From Rhynchopus euleeides (taxonomy: Eukaryota > Euglenozoa > Diplonemea > Diplonemida > Diplonemidae): DNA of 64,000 nucleotides. Below the pieces are notes generated by a model that had not been told where the DNA came from, did no database searches, and was given only the letters and a program-made list of their open reading frames with translations. The position numbers were made by a program, and so were the translations under genes. The stretch covers positions 3,658,001 to 3,722,000 of the forward strand of contig OY723237.1 of NCBI GenBank assembly GCA_963210315.1. Reading direction: 5' to 3'. Positions 40,328 to 50,672 of the stretch are shown here, in pieces; positions within the stretch are counted from its first letter, which is position 1, and each line of letters begins with the position of its first letter.

Positions 40328-41891
40328 AAACCCCCTTTCTCCTCACACCCCCCCCCCCTCTCTCTTTCTTTCTATCTTTCACATTCTCCGCGGGCCGCTG
40401 GGAACACCGCCCCCATGCCCCATTGCATCTCCTGCAGAAAGAAGGGGAATATCGCGATCCTGCCGCTGCCGCTGCTGCTGCTGCTGCTATCCACATAATT
40501 TCTTCCCTGAATGCATGCGACAATTGCGACTCATTTTTATTGGGGCCTCCTCGTAGGGAAACCGCGGGTATCCTGGGCACAAAGCTGTTTTGGAGGCGTC
40601 GTCGTCAAAAAAAGGAACGGCATCGCAGAGAGGGCTGGGGGGGGCTTCGGTCAAACTGCAGTTTACGCAGGGCAACACTGCGTGGAGGTGTGGCTTGTGC
40701 CGCACCTAAAAGAAGTTGTGTTGCGGGGCTGCATTTTCTGCACCTTGAAGCCAAAACCGTCGACAGGCAGGCCCCATTCTGCCCCGTTCCCGAGGTGTGC
40801 CCAACCTGTTGTGGAGGTGGTGCGATTCGACAAAAAGAGAGATTGTCTTTTGCCTTCACCTTCGACAGCCCATGCCGCTCCGCCGCCGCCCACGTCACCC
40901 CCCCCGACCCCCACACCCACCCTCCAATACCGCACCCTGCTCTCTCAGTGACCCCAGCTGTCCCCAATATCTGACCCCGATCTGTGACCTTTCCTGAAAA
41001 GGCCTTGCTGTTGAACCACCGGAGGAGGCGGGCAGTTCTGTTTTGCAAGTGTGTGCGTTGTGAGGCCACCACAGGCCACTACCATTTCCACTGCCTTGCT
41101 GCAGTGGTGGCGGTTCTGCGAAAAAGATATGTTTCTGTGTGTGGGAGCTGTGTGCAGTGCTCACAAGAGTTGTGATGTATGCTCCAAAGGAGGGGTCCCA
41201 GAGGTGTTCTCGCGATTGAAAGGAGGCACCCGCTTCTTTGGCCCGTCTCTGCAGATTTGCACCACATGCAGTTTGTTTTTTTTTTCACTGGCTGAGTTAC
41301 CTGCATTGTGGAGGCACAGTCAAGTACCAATCGACAATACAGATCGGGCCAAAAGGATGACCTCTCGTTCAGTTCGTTCAAAAAGGTCCCTGCAAAGAGA
41401 CCGCCGCGTCTGGCGTCTGGGCTGTTGATGGGGTGCGTGATGTGGTGAGATGCGATTCCGCCAGCTGCCATCCACGCTTGCCGAGCTCAGGCGGCGTGCA
41501 GTGCGCAGCCTGTGTTTCGCCCGAGCGGTCTGCAATTTGGGTGATCTCTCCCTGACTTCGCTTGTTTCCCAAAAAAAAGGCAAAAAAAAGCGCTGGGGGC
41601 AGTAGTGGCACCCAGCACTTATTTTTGGCAGAACAAAATAATTATAGATTTTTTTTTGCATACACGGTGGACTCCAGCGGGGGTAGGGTAACCCTTTTCG
41701 GGAGTCTCAACTAGGGGGAGTCCAACTCCCGCTAGGGGGAGTCTGACTCCCCCTAGCGGGAGTCTTTTCACCTATTTTCACTCATTTTTCCCATGATACC
41801 TATGCAATGTGGCACTCGTCACTGAAGTACAGCCACACCAAACGAAACGGACGTTTCCACCCATCCCAGCTCGCAGACCTGATTCACAAAA

Positions 41892-42272
41892 ATGGGGAAG
41901 ACGACAACGAAGCCGGCAGCGAAGCCGGCGGCAAAGTCGATTAAGAAGAAGAAGAGCGCAGAGAGTCCCGAGGCTGCGGAGGCGACGAACATTGTGCATG
42001 ATTTTTGCACGGCCTTCCCTGTTAAAAAAGGGGGCAGTGTGCTGACACTGGGATCCATTAGAAGGCTCCTAGCAACGGTGTTGAGCAAGGAGCTCCACCA
42101 GCACAGCACCCAGGTGGCCAACGCAATCATCGCCATGTCTTCCCTGACATGGATAAGTTCGCTGTCAGGGAAGTCGCAACGATGCGGAAGGAGGGCGCTC
42201 TCCGTCATATACAAGGTGGAGGCGAAGTATGGCAAGGTGCAGGATACAAACGTGTCGTCGGGGGCAGCCTGA
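41892..42272 (+). CDS. Small basic protein with histone-tail-like N-terminus, inside TIR element
   Basis: This is 126 residues from ATG 41892. The N-terminal 30 residues are Lys/Ala/Pro/Thr-rich (MGKTTTKPAAKPAAKSIKKK), like a histone H1/H2B or HU-type tail. A likely helical segment follows, LGSIRRLLATVLSKELHQHS and TQVANAIIAM. I cannot match it to the histone fold with certainty. It begins about 90 bp inside the left arm of the 41663-44658 element, the usual place for an element-encoded gene. A different frame (from about 42146) also looks protein-like (MDKFAVREVATMRKEGALRH), so a frameshift within the gene is possible. The function is unknown. Confidence 0.45.
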   Translation: MGKTTTKPAAKPAAKSIKKKKSAESPEAAEATNIVHDFCTAFPVKKGGSVLTLGSIRRLLATVLSKELHQHSTQVANAIIAMSSLTWISSLSGKSQRCGRRALSVIYKVEAKYGKVQDTNVSSGAA

Positions 42273-42537
42273 AGCCGCGAATGATCGCGACACGGGCGAA
42301 CGGCTTGGCACCGTGGGTCTGGATAGATGCTGGAGTTCGGCCGGGTGAAACCGGAAGTCGCAGCAAAATTTGCCCCCCCAGATTTCTTCCTCAAACCCAC
42401 CCGTGGGCTGATCCGGCCTTGCACGGTGGACTCCAGCGGGGGTAGGGTACCACTACCGGGTTTAACCCTTTTCGGGAGTCTCAACTAGGGGGAGTCCAAC
42501 TCCCGCTAGCGGGAGTATAGATCAGCAGTGGGCAACA

Positions 42538-42798
42538 ATGAGGCGATGCGGGGGGCGAGGGCACCGATGCTCACTGTGCGACATCCCAGAAGAACGCTGG
42601 TATCAACAGGTGCATCGATACCCGCACCTGACTCTCTCTGAGATGAAAGAGGCTGGCTACCCCTCCCTCTTGGCAGGTGTGCTTCCCAATGCCCGCTACG
42701 TCACCCCAGCACTCCATGACTGCAAGGGGCTCGCCATGCGGCTGATCAGGGTACTGGATGACAGGGGTGGAGCTTGGGGGTTTTTTCGGGTCAGCTGA
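42538..42798 (+). CDS. Short protein with CxxC, possible transposase fragment
   Basis: This is 86 residues from ATG 42538: a CSLCDIPEERWYQQVHRYPH segment, then VTPALHDCKGLAMRLIRVL. The last part loosely recalls the 'PPLH...G' segments in large transposon proteins, but I have no family match. It ends where a hairpin-rich AGCTGACCTGATTTT block begins (about 42793-42837). It is possibly an exon or remnant of the element's main gene. Confidence 0.35.
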   Translation: MRRCGGRGHRCSLCDIPEERWYQQVHRYPHLTLSEMKEAGYPSLLAGVLPNARYVTPALHDCKGLAMRLIRVLDDRGGAWGFFRVS

Positions 42799-43015
42799 CC
42801 TGATTTTCTGCAGGCCCTCACAAAAAATCAGGTCAGGGGTAAAAAGAAAAAAAAATATAGATTTTCGGGAAACCGGAAAAGTTGGCTCCTCGCCTTGGGG
42901 CCTCAAGGTGACCAGGAGGCGTTTCGTGAGCAAAGTGACCCCAGCGACATGAGCACAGGCCTCAAACAGTCACAATAGAGGACAAATGAAGCTGCCCAAC
43001 CCGTACCGTGCAACA

Positions 43016-43240
43016 GACGTTTACTACCGTGGCCTCCGGTGGCTGGGGGGCTCCGCCCCCCAGACCCCCCTGTGGCATGTGCCTGTCTTGTACCCAAGCC
43101 CTTTACATCAGGGAATCTCAGTATCCTCAGGAGGACGCAGCCAACTCACACAGAATCCGTACGCCCGCAAGTCACAGATGTTCACTACCGTGGCCTCCGG
43201 CGGCTGGGAGCTCCGCCTCCCAGACCCCCCCTACGGCATG
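43016..43240. repeat. Dispersed repeat R1, two copies in tandem
   Basis: Copies start at 43016 and 43177 (TTTACTACCGTGGCCTCCGG and TTCACTACCGTGGCCTCCGG). Each runs through a CTGGGGGGC/GCCCCCCAG or CTGGGAGC/GCCTCCCAG stem. Each ends in GCATGTG..TGTCTTGTA.CCAAG, so the family extends at least 80 bp. Confidence 0.85.
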
Positions 43241-43476
43241 TGTTTGTCTTGTAACCAAGTCCTTGCGCGTCCGGGGCTGCATATCGGTTCCGGTACCTCG
43301 CGGGAGGCTGGGCCCGAGCACTGATCTCTGAGACGAACCGGGGGGGAACCCATAAGAAAAAATTGGCTGACCCGATCTGACCCGATCCAGCCCGCAACCC
43401 CATATTTCAAGCTCCACCCCTGCTGGATGAGACAACAAAAAAATATTCGACAAGACCTGTACAAACCTTGCACTGA

Positions 43477-44343
43477 ATGTGTCGCAGCATGGGACAGGTG
43501 CTCAGTTCCGGAAGGTCGTGCTTGCCTGTCACAGGACACACCTACAAGGGCTTGTTCCGCTACCTCTTTGTCTCCCTTGCAGACCTCATGCATTTCCGGT
43601 ATGCAGACATCCCCTGGCGCTTCTGGGGATGCAAGGATGAGTCAGCCCGGATTCCCTTCTTGCGTGCTCGGATCTCAGGGCATATATTTCACTGGTTGAT
43701 GGAGCATGCCGAAAAGGGATCAACGCGCAATGCCTACGTACACAGTCTCCATCATTGGTGGGCTCCAGAAGATGCAGTGCCTCTGCAGAACAACGACGAA
43801 TTTGAAGAAGCAGAGAACGGACATCGCAAGAAAGATGCCGTTACAATCGCCAGCTCCGCAACTTACGAGAGAGATCTTGCGATGGCAGAAGAGAAGCGGC
43901 GCGCATCGGGCATGCCTTGGAAGGTTGCGCACCTGTCGCAGGACGGGATCCTCGGGTATAGAGAAGTCATCCTGTGTCCGTGTCTGCACACCCGACACGC
44001 TCATAGATTGGCTGTGTATGTTCTTTGCACACAGTTGACACAGCTGCAGAAGGGGTTTGTGCACTGCAACACACAGGACTTCGTTGAACCCATCAGCGCG
44101 CCCTACTTCCTGTTCCGGTTCCCCGAAGGACACCGCAAATTATCGCTCTGCTTGTGCAAAATGCCAATCCCGCTGGGGGCGACTTTCACACCATTCGTGT
44201 CATCCGAGGCGACTTTGAGCACGCTTGACCAACGCGCACAGCAGGAGGGGGATGACAGTTCTGACGAAGAAGATGAGGCCTGCAGGATGGCTTGTCTTGC
44301 CCAAGGTGTAACACAACTACGACAGGCGATGGCCGCACTTTGA
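43477..44343 (+). CDS. Uncharacterised protein in TIR element (acidic C-terminus)
   Basis: This is a 288-codon frame from ATG 43477. The composition is protein-like: aromatic-rich (LFRYLFVSLADLMHFRYADI, WRFWGCKDE), Cys/His pairs (CPCLHTRHAH, CLCKMP), then a DDSSDEEDEAC acidic stretch and a helical end. It lies between the arms of the 41663-44658 element and ends about 160 bp before the right arm, so it is probably element-encoded. No DDE motif or known domain could be recognised. An earlier exon is possible, since the region just upstream is repeat-invaded. Confidence 0.42.
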   Translation: MCRSMGQVLSSGRSCLPVTGHTYKGLFRYLFVSLADLMHFRYADIPWRFWGCKDESARIPFLRARISGHIFHWLMEHAEKGSTRNAYVHSLHHWWAPEDAVPLQNNDEFEEAENGHRKKDAVTIASSATYERDLAMAEEKRRASGMPWKVAHLSQDGILGYREVILCPCLHTRHAHRLAVYVLCTQLTQLQKGFVHCNTQDFVEPISAPYFLFRFPEGHRKLSLCLCKMPIPLGATFTPFVSSEATLSTLDQRAQQEGDDSSDEEDEACRMACLAQGVTQLRQAMAAL

Positions 44344-44660
44344 CACCTCAAATTCTAACCGCTCACCTCCGCAGGTGTAGCCGCTACCAGGAGGATAGGT
44401 AGGTAGTCCAGAGTCCGGGGAAACTGACAGAAGCAAAACAAGCCCCTCCCCATCCCTCTTCCACCATGATTTTACCCCCCACGCCAGTAGACTGTAACTA
44501 TATCATGGGAAAAATGGATGAAAATAGGTGAAAAGACTCCCGCTAGGGGGAGTCAGACTCCCCCTAGCGGGAGTATAGACTCCCGCTAGCGGGAGTCTTT
44601 GACACCCGCTCAGACTCCCGCTCCCAGACTCCCGCTAGGGCCGCTGGAGTCCACCGTGTA

Positions 44661-47600
44661 CACGTTAAGTGTTCTAAGAAACCAGACATAACCAGAAGAC
44701 CAACATCATGTTCGTGCTAGCACTTTTCCCTTTTGTCATCACACCCGTGCGCCAAAACAGGTTAGGCCTTATATTTGGCTGCGTTCAACGAAAAAAGACA
44801 CTTCTTTCCGGAGTTTAGCTAGCACGATTCAGTTGGGCGATTCATTTGTCTGGTTTTGCACTCAAAAGACTCGTGGGGCAGCACTCGGTATCCCCGTGCA
44901 CAATGCGCTGCATGCACCGTTCGACCAACAAACGAAAACGCAGGAAAAAAATATCCCCCAACTCTGTTTGCAGTCTGGAGGGTGTGCACCACCCCTCGCA
45001 CACGGCTGGCCCCGGAGCTCTACACGAGCGTTGCGTAACAATCTGCAGTATTTCTTACGTGCGCTCAACGAAAAGTAGCCCGGATCTGCCTTTTTGCAGT
45101 TGCTGGGCAGGGTGTTTCTCTTATTATAGCGAAAGGAGTACGATTTTGAACAGAGAACAGAGCGAGTGGGGGTTGGGCAATCTCAATCCAAACATATCCC
45201 ACATTTGCCATCACATCACGCCCCACCCCCACCCCCCCACGCGAGAGACAGCCCAAACCTCATCGATACTCGTGTGGCCCTCTCGTTTTATTTGCCGACT
45301 CAGCAAAAAATGATGTGCTTCTGTGTGATCCTGCCCCATACCTTTACGCTTGTTGAAGGTGGCGATTCTTCCTATGGTTTCGTGCGATTCCGACGCAATC
45401 CTGTTCATCCCCCGCCCTCTTCATTCAGCCAGGGGCATGTTGCACGGCCCTGGTTGTGTTCTCGACGCATGCGTGTTGTGTCGTCTGCCGGCACCTCTCA
45501 GCCGGTGCCCCACCCCCCACCCGTGTCTTAGCCGGGATCTGGACGGGACATTTTACGCGACCCTGTGGTAAAAAAAAACACGACAATGTCACAGCAACGA
45601 TCTGCAGGGGATGGGATGCCGTGGCAGGATGCTCACAACACAGAGAAAAGGGCGTGCGCTGCGCACACCTCCACACAGACAACGCTGTGGAAAGGGGCTT
45701 CGCACCAGTCGAGTGCAGGGGGGTGTGCAGCTTCTGCCCCTCTCAAGCAAAATAGGAAACACCGTGGCACAGTTTCGATTACCCCACCCCCCCCTATTGC
45801 GAGAGGGTGTTGTGAGAATTGCTTTTGTATTCACCCACTCTCTCTCGACAATACAAAAATCACCCCCACCCCCGCCCCCGGTAGCAATATAATCGCCATG
45901 CCGGACACACTCAAATGCCCCGTTTGCCGGTGTGATCTCCACGGCGAACGTACGCTGTCCACCCCTATTTTATTTCTTTGGTGTGGTTTCGTCATTTTTT
46001 TTGGGAGTATTTTTATCTCCCTCCCTTGGGGATCAGGGGTGGGGTGGGGTGGGGGTGTCCTCTTCGTGACGGTGCTGGAAAAAGAAAACAACGGCCAGGT
46101 TTGGCGCACAAAGCAACGCCTTGGGGGGTCTCCGCTCTGTGCCGAACTGTGTCAGTTTGCCTTCTCTGTTGTGGAGGAGCCTCACCTTTCTGCACTACCG
46201 AGCGAAGGCCCTCCTGTTATATTTTCGGTGCATTTCCTCTCCGATTTACATACATTGGGGGTCTTCGCTCCATCCGCCAAAAAAAAAACCAAAAAAAACC
46301 GGAAAAAACCCGTGAAAAAGTCAGAAAAAAAGAGTGTGGGGAGTTGGGTCCAGTTTAGCAAAGTGAGCTTATTTTTCGAAAATTGAAAAATTGGGGACAC
46401 CAAAAGTCCCCAGAAAAATCTTCGACTTGGCCCGCAGAGTGATTTTTTTTTGGTGAAAAACGATTTCAACAGTTGTCCAACAGTTGCTGTACAAGACGGC
46501 ACACCGTTCTCTGCGCATGGGCTGCTGCACGTGAATCATTTGGATGTCCGAGGGGCTATCGGAACGAGGAGGGCCACGAGCCTGAACTACCCGCCAGCAG
46601 TGATCCCGTGCCAGGGCTGGCAGGGGGCCGCGGCCCCACCTCCCTTTTTCTGTAATTGTTTGGGAGGGTGGGCCGCCAGGGGTGGCATGGCCCTACCCTC
46701 GGCCCTACCTCCCGGGTCAGATTTTGGGGCTTTGGGTTCGGCCTTGTGGCCGAGTTTTCATGCGCCGCAGCGTATGAAAACCCAACGGCATGCTGGGGGC
46801 TTGATGGTGTTCATCGAAGCGCACCTCATCATGCCCCAAGCGAAGGACCATCCCCGCCTGGAATGTGCAACAGCACCAACCGGTGTGGGGACTAGCCTTC
46901 GAAGACTTTCAGGATGTTCACTACCGTGGCGGCGGCTGGGGGGCTGGATTCCTGATTTTTGATCGAGCAGGACGACCAAAGGCAGCAACATCCGGTGCCT
47001 CTCGAATTGGGTGAAAATGTTCTGTGGCCGTGCATTCGATCCTGTTTGCATCATACCACGGGAAGTCGGGGCGGGGTTGGGCTGCACTTTTTTTCTCGCG
47101 AGCTCGGCCACCCTGTGCCCGACTTCTTTTTTGGTTTGCCCGACCCCCAGCGAGATCACTGGCAGCCAGACCTTGTTCAACATAAACAGCAGACAAGAGA
47201 GCAGAATGGAGTGTGGGGCAGCTGCCGTGCTCCCACACATAAACATCGCACCTCTCGCGCTGCCTGCACGAAAGGGACGGGTAACCTGCAGGTCACCCAC
47301 AGCAGCCTACTGCCTACGTTCTATACAAGATCAGCGCCGACCACGCGAAAGGCTGTTCGACCTGCGGCGCAACAACAAGCTCCGGTGGGAACAGAACTGA
47401 GCGGCAACAGGATGCAATGCAGGCCCACATCCGTTGCCCTGCGGCAAGAGCAGTCACATCGATATCGTTGACAGGGCCTGCCCACTGGTGTGTGACGGGG
47501 TGACCTACAGATGGTGACCTGGCCCACGGCAGAACACCTGGGTCGGGGGATGGCTGCGACTGGGCATTACCTAACTCTTCATGATGCAGGACTGCGGACA

Positions 47601-47888
47601 AATGGTCCAAGAGAGCAAGTATGGCTCCCGCTCAGCTCTCACTGAAGTTGAACCAGATGCAAGTGGCGGGAGGAGGAGGGGGTCCCGGGGGAGGACACAC
47701 CGGCCGGCAACCCACGAGGACTGGCCCGTCCCAGTCGACAGAAGAACAAAGCAGGAACACGGACTCACATGAAACGACATACTGAAGTGTGGGAGGAGGA
47801 GGCGAGCACAAAAGGGCGTCGGCTACCGCACGCCCTTTGAGCGCAGCCGACGACGACCGAACCGGCCACCGGCCGGGAGGTGCGTGTG
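44661..47888. other. 3.2-kb intergenic stretch
   Basis: There is no gene that I can defend. R5 copy 3 lies at 45066-45160 and R6 copy 3 at 45799-45853, with a truncated R1 at 46913-46945. A frame from ATG 45898 (MPDTLKCPVCRCDLHGERTL) has a CxxC pair but runs into low-complexity, Lys-rich sequence. A small hairpin GGGGAC..GTCCCC sits at 46393-46412. Confidence 0.45.
45066..45160. repeat. Dispersed repeat R5, copy outside the duplication
   Basis: AAGTAGCCCGGATCTG..GCAGTTGCTGGGCAGGGTGT..TAGCGAAAGGAGTACGATTT matches 6008-6083 in duplication copy A and 10754-10828 in copy B. Confidence 0.7.
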
Positions 47889-47943
47889 GCGTGGGGGGCG
47901 AAGCCCCCCACGCAAGGGGGGTCCGGGGGGCGAAGCCCCCCGG
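47889..47943. other. Two adjacent GC hairpins with GAA loops
   Basis: GCGTGGGGGGC-GAA-GCCCCCCACGC (47889-47913) and CCGGGGGGC-GAA-GCCCCCCGG (47923-47943) are both perfect stems. They may be paired ends of a tiny element or RNA hairpins. Confidence 0.65.
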
Positions 47944-48162
47944 AAAAAAATTTGGGGTTTTTTGGCCTATTTTTGGCCATTTTCCGCTGCATTTGTTTGA
48001 TTTTGGGTCGGGAAAGGTATGGCCAGGAAGTGGGAAAAATTGAGGAAAAAGTCGGAAATTTTCAGGTTTGCCCATATAAACCATGGGTCACAGATTCCGA
48101 TTTTTGGGTCAGACTCCAAGTTTGACACAAGGGAAAATAGGCAAAAATTTTCACCTATTTTT

Positions 48163-48313
48163 GGTCACCTAAGGGGGGGCTTCGCTCCGGGTCACTGACC
48201 CAAGCTGACCCAGATTGACCCGGAGCGAAGCCCCCCATTTTCCTAAGGTGAAAAACCCCAGGGTGACCCAAATTGACCCAAGTTGACCCAAATTGACCCG
48301 GAGCGAAGACCCC
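48163..48313. mobile_element. Cluster of AGCGAAG(A/C)CCCCC foldback ends
   Basis: GGGGGGGCTTCGCTCCGGGT (48174-48192) is inverted at 48220-48237 (CCCGGAGCGAAGCCCCCC). Imperfect outer arms TTTTTGGTCACCTAAGG / CCTAAGGTGAAAAA extend the foldback. A second right end, GGAGCGAAGACCCCC, lies at 48299-48313 after repeats of TTGACCCAA. It abuts the next element and shares AGCGAAGACCCCC with the MITE at 54623-54730. Confidence 0.65.
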
Positions 48314-49129
48314 CATTCGGCGTTATACCCGGTATCTACCGGGTATGTACCGGGTATTTTCGGTATTTCTGGGGTGACCCGTTTGGACCACGTTCTGGTG
48401 ACTTTCTGGCCCTCTGGCTGGACAGAATGTTCTGGAAAAAAATTCCTGTACGAGTTTCTCGCAAAAATGGGCTGTCAGACCGCCTCCAGGGCAATTTTTT
48501 TGAATTTTGGCCAAAAATACTGTTATTTTCCCGGTATCCGACGGGTATTTGGCCTGAAAACCCGGATCCTGGGGCAAATATACCACACAACCGACCCAGA
48601 TTAGGTTGGAATCCGACAAAAATATGTACTCTCTGTGCAGAACTTCACCTAGAGCACGCGCAGGCGGTCGAAACACCCATTTTTTGGGATAACAACGCTT
48701 GCCTGTTGCGAGCGAAGAACCCAGCAATACAGAGAGGGTCACTACCCACCGACACCCACCGACAGGGAGAAAACTCAGCCTTCTCATGCGCAGCAATGCC
48801 GCCCAATGCCACAAAGAAGGCACCCGAGGTCCTTTTCCACCACTCTTCATAGAGATGTTCATACAGAGTCGCGGGCATCGTCGTCGTCTTCATATTCATC
48901 CTACCAGCCGCCAAAGCAGGCGTGGGAGGAAGAAGAGTTTAATGTGGTCTAAGGGGGGCACGACGGATCAGTGATTTGCATAGTATTCACTCTGCTTGTC
49001 GCCCTCTGGTTCAGGTTCAACAGCTCGAACTCCTCGACTTCCTTGGGTAAGCACTTTATGTGCTATGGGTGGCTGCAGCTGTCCACGATTGTACAAGCCA
49101 GAGGCATGTGAAGCCCTGAATATAAACCC

Positions 49130-49276
49130 TCAAGGACCAGTGATCTCCTGCTGGTCGGGCTGCGGGACAGCGAAGCCTTCCTACTTCCAAGCATCGCAAA
49201 CCCGAGGGAATACAGACTGGACAGATATTCACTGCCGTGTCCTCCGGCGGCCCTCAGACCTCCTGTGCCGTGTGCC
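49130..49276. repeat. Module shared with the hAT element, includes degenerate R1
   Basis: GACCAGTGATCTCCTGCTGG..CGGGCTGCG..ACAGCGAAGCCT..AAACCCGAGGGAAT matches 19764-19835. It is followed by a degenerate R1 (49224-49276) lacking the hairpin. Confidence 0.75.
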
Positions 49277-49360
49277 TGTTTAGTAACGCGATAGTCATTG
49301 CTTCTGTGTGTCCTAGCTGTAGCGTGTTCACATGTGGGTGGTTAGCGTCGATGTATCATC

Positions 49361-49774
49361 ATGGCAGGTCAGGAAGCAGGGAACACGCTTTTCACCACGG
49401 CACCGAGTTGCCGTTGGTTCCTGGAGCTAGGTCTAGACAGGTTCCATCCCCCGTCATCACAAACGTATGCAGACGCACGGGCAATACGGGTCTCTGTGGT
49501 ACGGGATCATGACAGGCGGGTATTGTCCTTTGATCAAAGACACTATTTTGGAGAAGTTGGCTGTCGAGTGGCTGAGTCCTCGCACCTACCGCCTACCCCG
49601 GCGCCGACCCTCCTGACTGGTTTCTCCACCGATGATAGTGTGGTTCACACTCACAAAGTAGCTACACTGAAGGCATCCCCATCCGGTGTGTGCCATGCAT
49701 GCCGAAGGAAGGCAGCGTGGAACCCTGCCCTGGAGATATTCAGGTTGACGTCTGTTGCAGTTTCTCTCAAATGA
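49361..49774 (+). CDS. Hypothetical protein inside the TACCGGGTA element
   Basis: This is 137 residues from ATG 49361, with mixed composition (CRWFLELGLDRFHPPSSQTY, a CHACRRK pair near the end). No family is recognised. It is listed because it is the only sizeable ATG-started frame inside the element, and it may be chance. Confidence 0.28.
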   Translation: MAGQEAGNTLFTTAPSCRWFLELGLDRFHPPSSQTYADARAIRVSVVRDHDRRVLSFDQRHYFGEVGCRVAESSHLPPTPAPTLLTGFSTDDSVVHTHKVATLKASPSGVCHACRRKAAWNPALEIFRLTSVAVSLK

Positions 49775-49863
49775 GCTTTGGTGGTGGTATAGGGTGTACA
49801 TGACGTATGGGATATCCGCACGGGCGGACTGGATGGGCCATCCCACGGCGACCATCTCCCATA

Positions 49864-50061
49864 GGGGAGGCGTACGTGTTCTCACCTACATCTAGGATAG
49901 TCTACGTTCTCCTATCGGTTCTCCCCTGGGAGAACCGATAGGAGAATGTAGGTTATCCTAGATGTCCCATAAAGGAGGTGGCACGTCCCCCTGGGAGGAC
50001 CGACATTCTCCCATCTGTTCTCGGCGTACGTTATCCCAGGGGGGAACACGTACACCTCCCC
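49864..50061. repeat. Nested foldback (two inverted pairs)
   Basis: The outer pair is GGGGAGGCGTACGTGTTC (49864-49881) with GAACACGTACACCTCCCC (50044-50061), one mismatch. The inner pair is 49889-49925 with 49929-49964 (CATCTAGGATA, TTCTCCTATCGGTTCTCCC and complements), which nearly closes into one long hairpin. Confidence 0.8.
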
Positions 50062-50672
50062 TGTGGGATAGCGACCATCTCCCATGTGGGATATCCCACA
50101 TGGGACATCGCGTCCTGTCCACCGTGTAGCCGTATGTTCTATGAGACATCGTCACACAGGACCCATAATCAGCGGATACAACTGGTGCGGAAGGAGAGCT
50201 TTCGGGTTTGTGCAGTTCTGGGCTCCTGTTCTGAATCTGAGAGGATGAATGCCATAGGTCTGAGCTGACTCAGTGCGAAGCTCGGATGAAGCTTCGGCCC
50301 AGTGAGCCCCAAGGACCAATCACCCACGGACCTCGTCTGGATGGTTTTCCACCCATTTTTGCCGAAAATCACCTGTTCAGGGGTGTCTGAAAGAAGGTGT
50401 TGGATACCTGAAGATCGGGTCCGCCCAAACACCCGCTTCCAGCACCCCCTCCCCAGCGGAAGTCCACTATGTACACATAGGATCACCAGTATGTCACAGA
50501 TATGCATCTGGTATACCGGGTAGGATACCAGTAATACCGGGGATACCGGGTCGATACCCGGTACATACCGGGGATAACGATTTTTTTTCGGTATACCCGG
50601 TATCTACCGGGTATACCCAAAATACCGAAAATACCGAAAATACCCGGTACATACCGGGTATACCGCCGAATG

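Larger units (their letters stand above)
36739..41662. other. 4.9-kb intergenic stretch built of repeats
   Basis: I find no gene that I can support. It holds R2 copy 3 (37801-37860), a strong hairpin (38026-38056), R3 copy 2 (38196-38373), degenerate tandem repeats (38860-39118), R6 copies (40180-40327), (CTG)n near 40466-40490 and poly-C/poly-A tracts. A 302-codon frame at 40066-40974 overlaps the repeats and is probably chance. Around 41040-41170 one frame reads CKCVRCE..GHYHFHC..CGSCVQC, a PHD-like cysteine pattern too short to call. Confidence 0.45.
41663..44658. mobile_element. 3.0-kb TIR transposon flanked by TA
   Basis: CACGGTGGACTCCAGCG (41663-41679) is inverted at 44642-44658. TA flanks both ends (41661-41662, 44659-44660), as expected for Tc1/mariner-type insertion. 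Inverted arms extend about 140 bp inward (GACTCCCGCTAGGGGGAGTC palindromes, then CACCTATTTTCA and TTTTTCCCATGATA). A partial internal copy of the terminus (42421-42525) shows nesting or rearrangement. Frames at 41892-42272, 42538-42798 and 43477-44343 lie between the arms, and none is a recognised transposase. Two R1 repeats sit in the middle. A 113-bp element with matching ends is at 55285. Confidence 0.85.
48314..50672. mobile_element. 2.4-kb TIR element with TACCGGGTA palindrome arrays at its ends
   Basis: The left end CATTCGGCGTTATACCCGGT continues with TACCGGGTA palindromes and TTTTCGGTATTT (48314-48368). The right end (about 50510-50672) is the inverted counterpart, finishing GTATACCGCCGAATG, with an expanded array of TACCGGGTA units. 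The interior carries a module shared with the 19601 hAT element (49130-49276), a 137-codon frame at 49361-49774 and a foldback (49864-50061). No target duplication was seen. The superfamily is unknown. Confidence 0.75.

Noticed and set aside
40066..40974. 302-codon frame with ATG
   Set aside because: It runs through dispersed repeat R6, poly-C and (CTG)n tracts and shows no domain, so it is probably chance.
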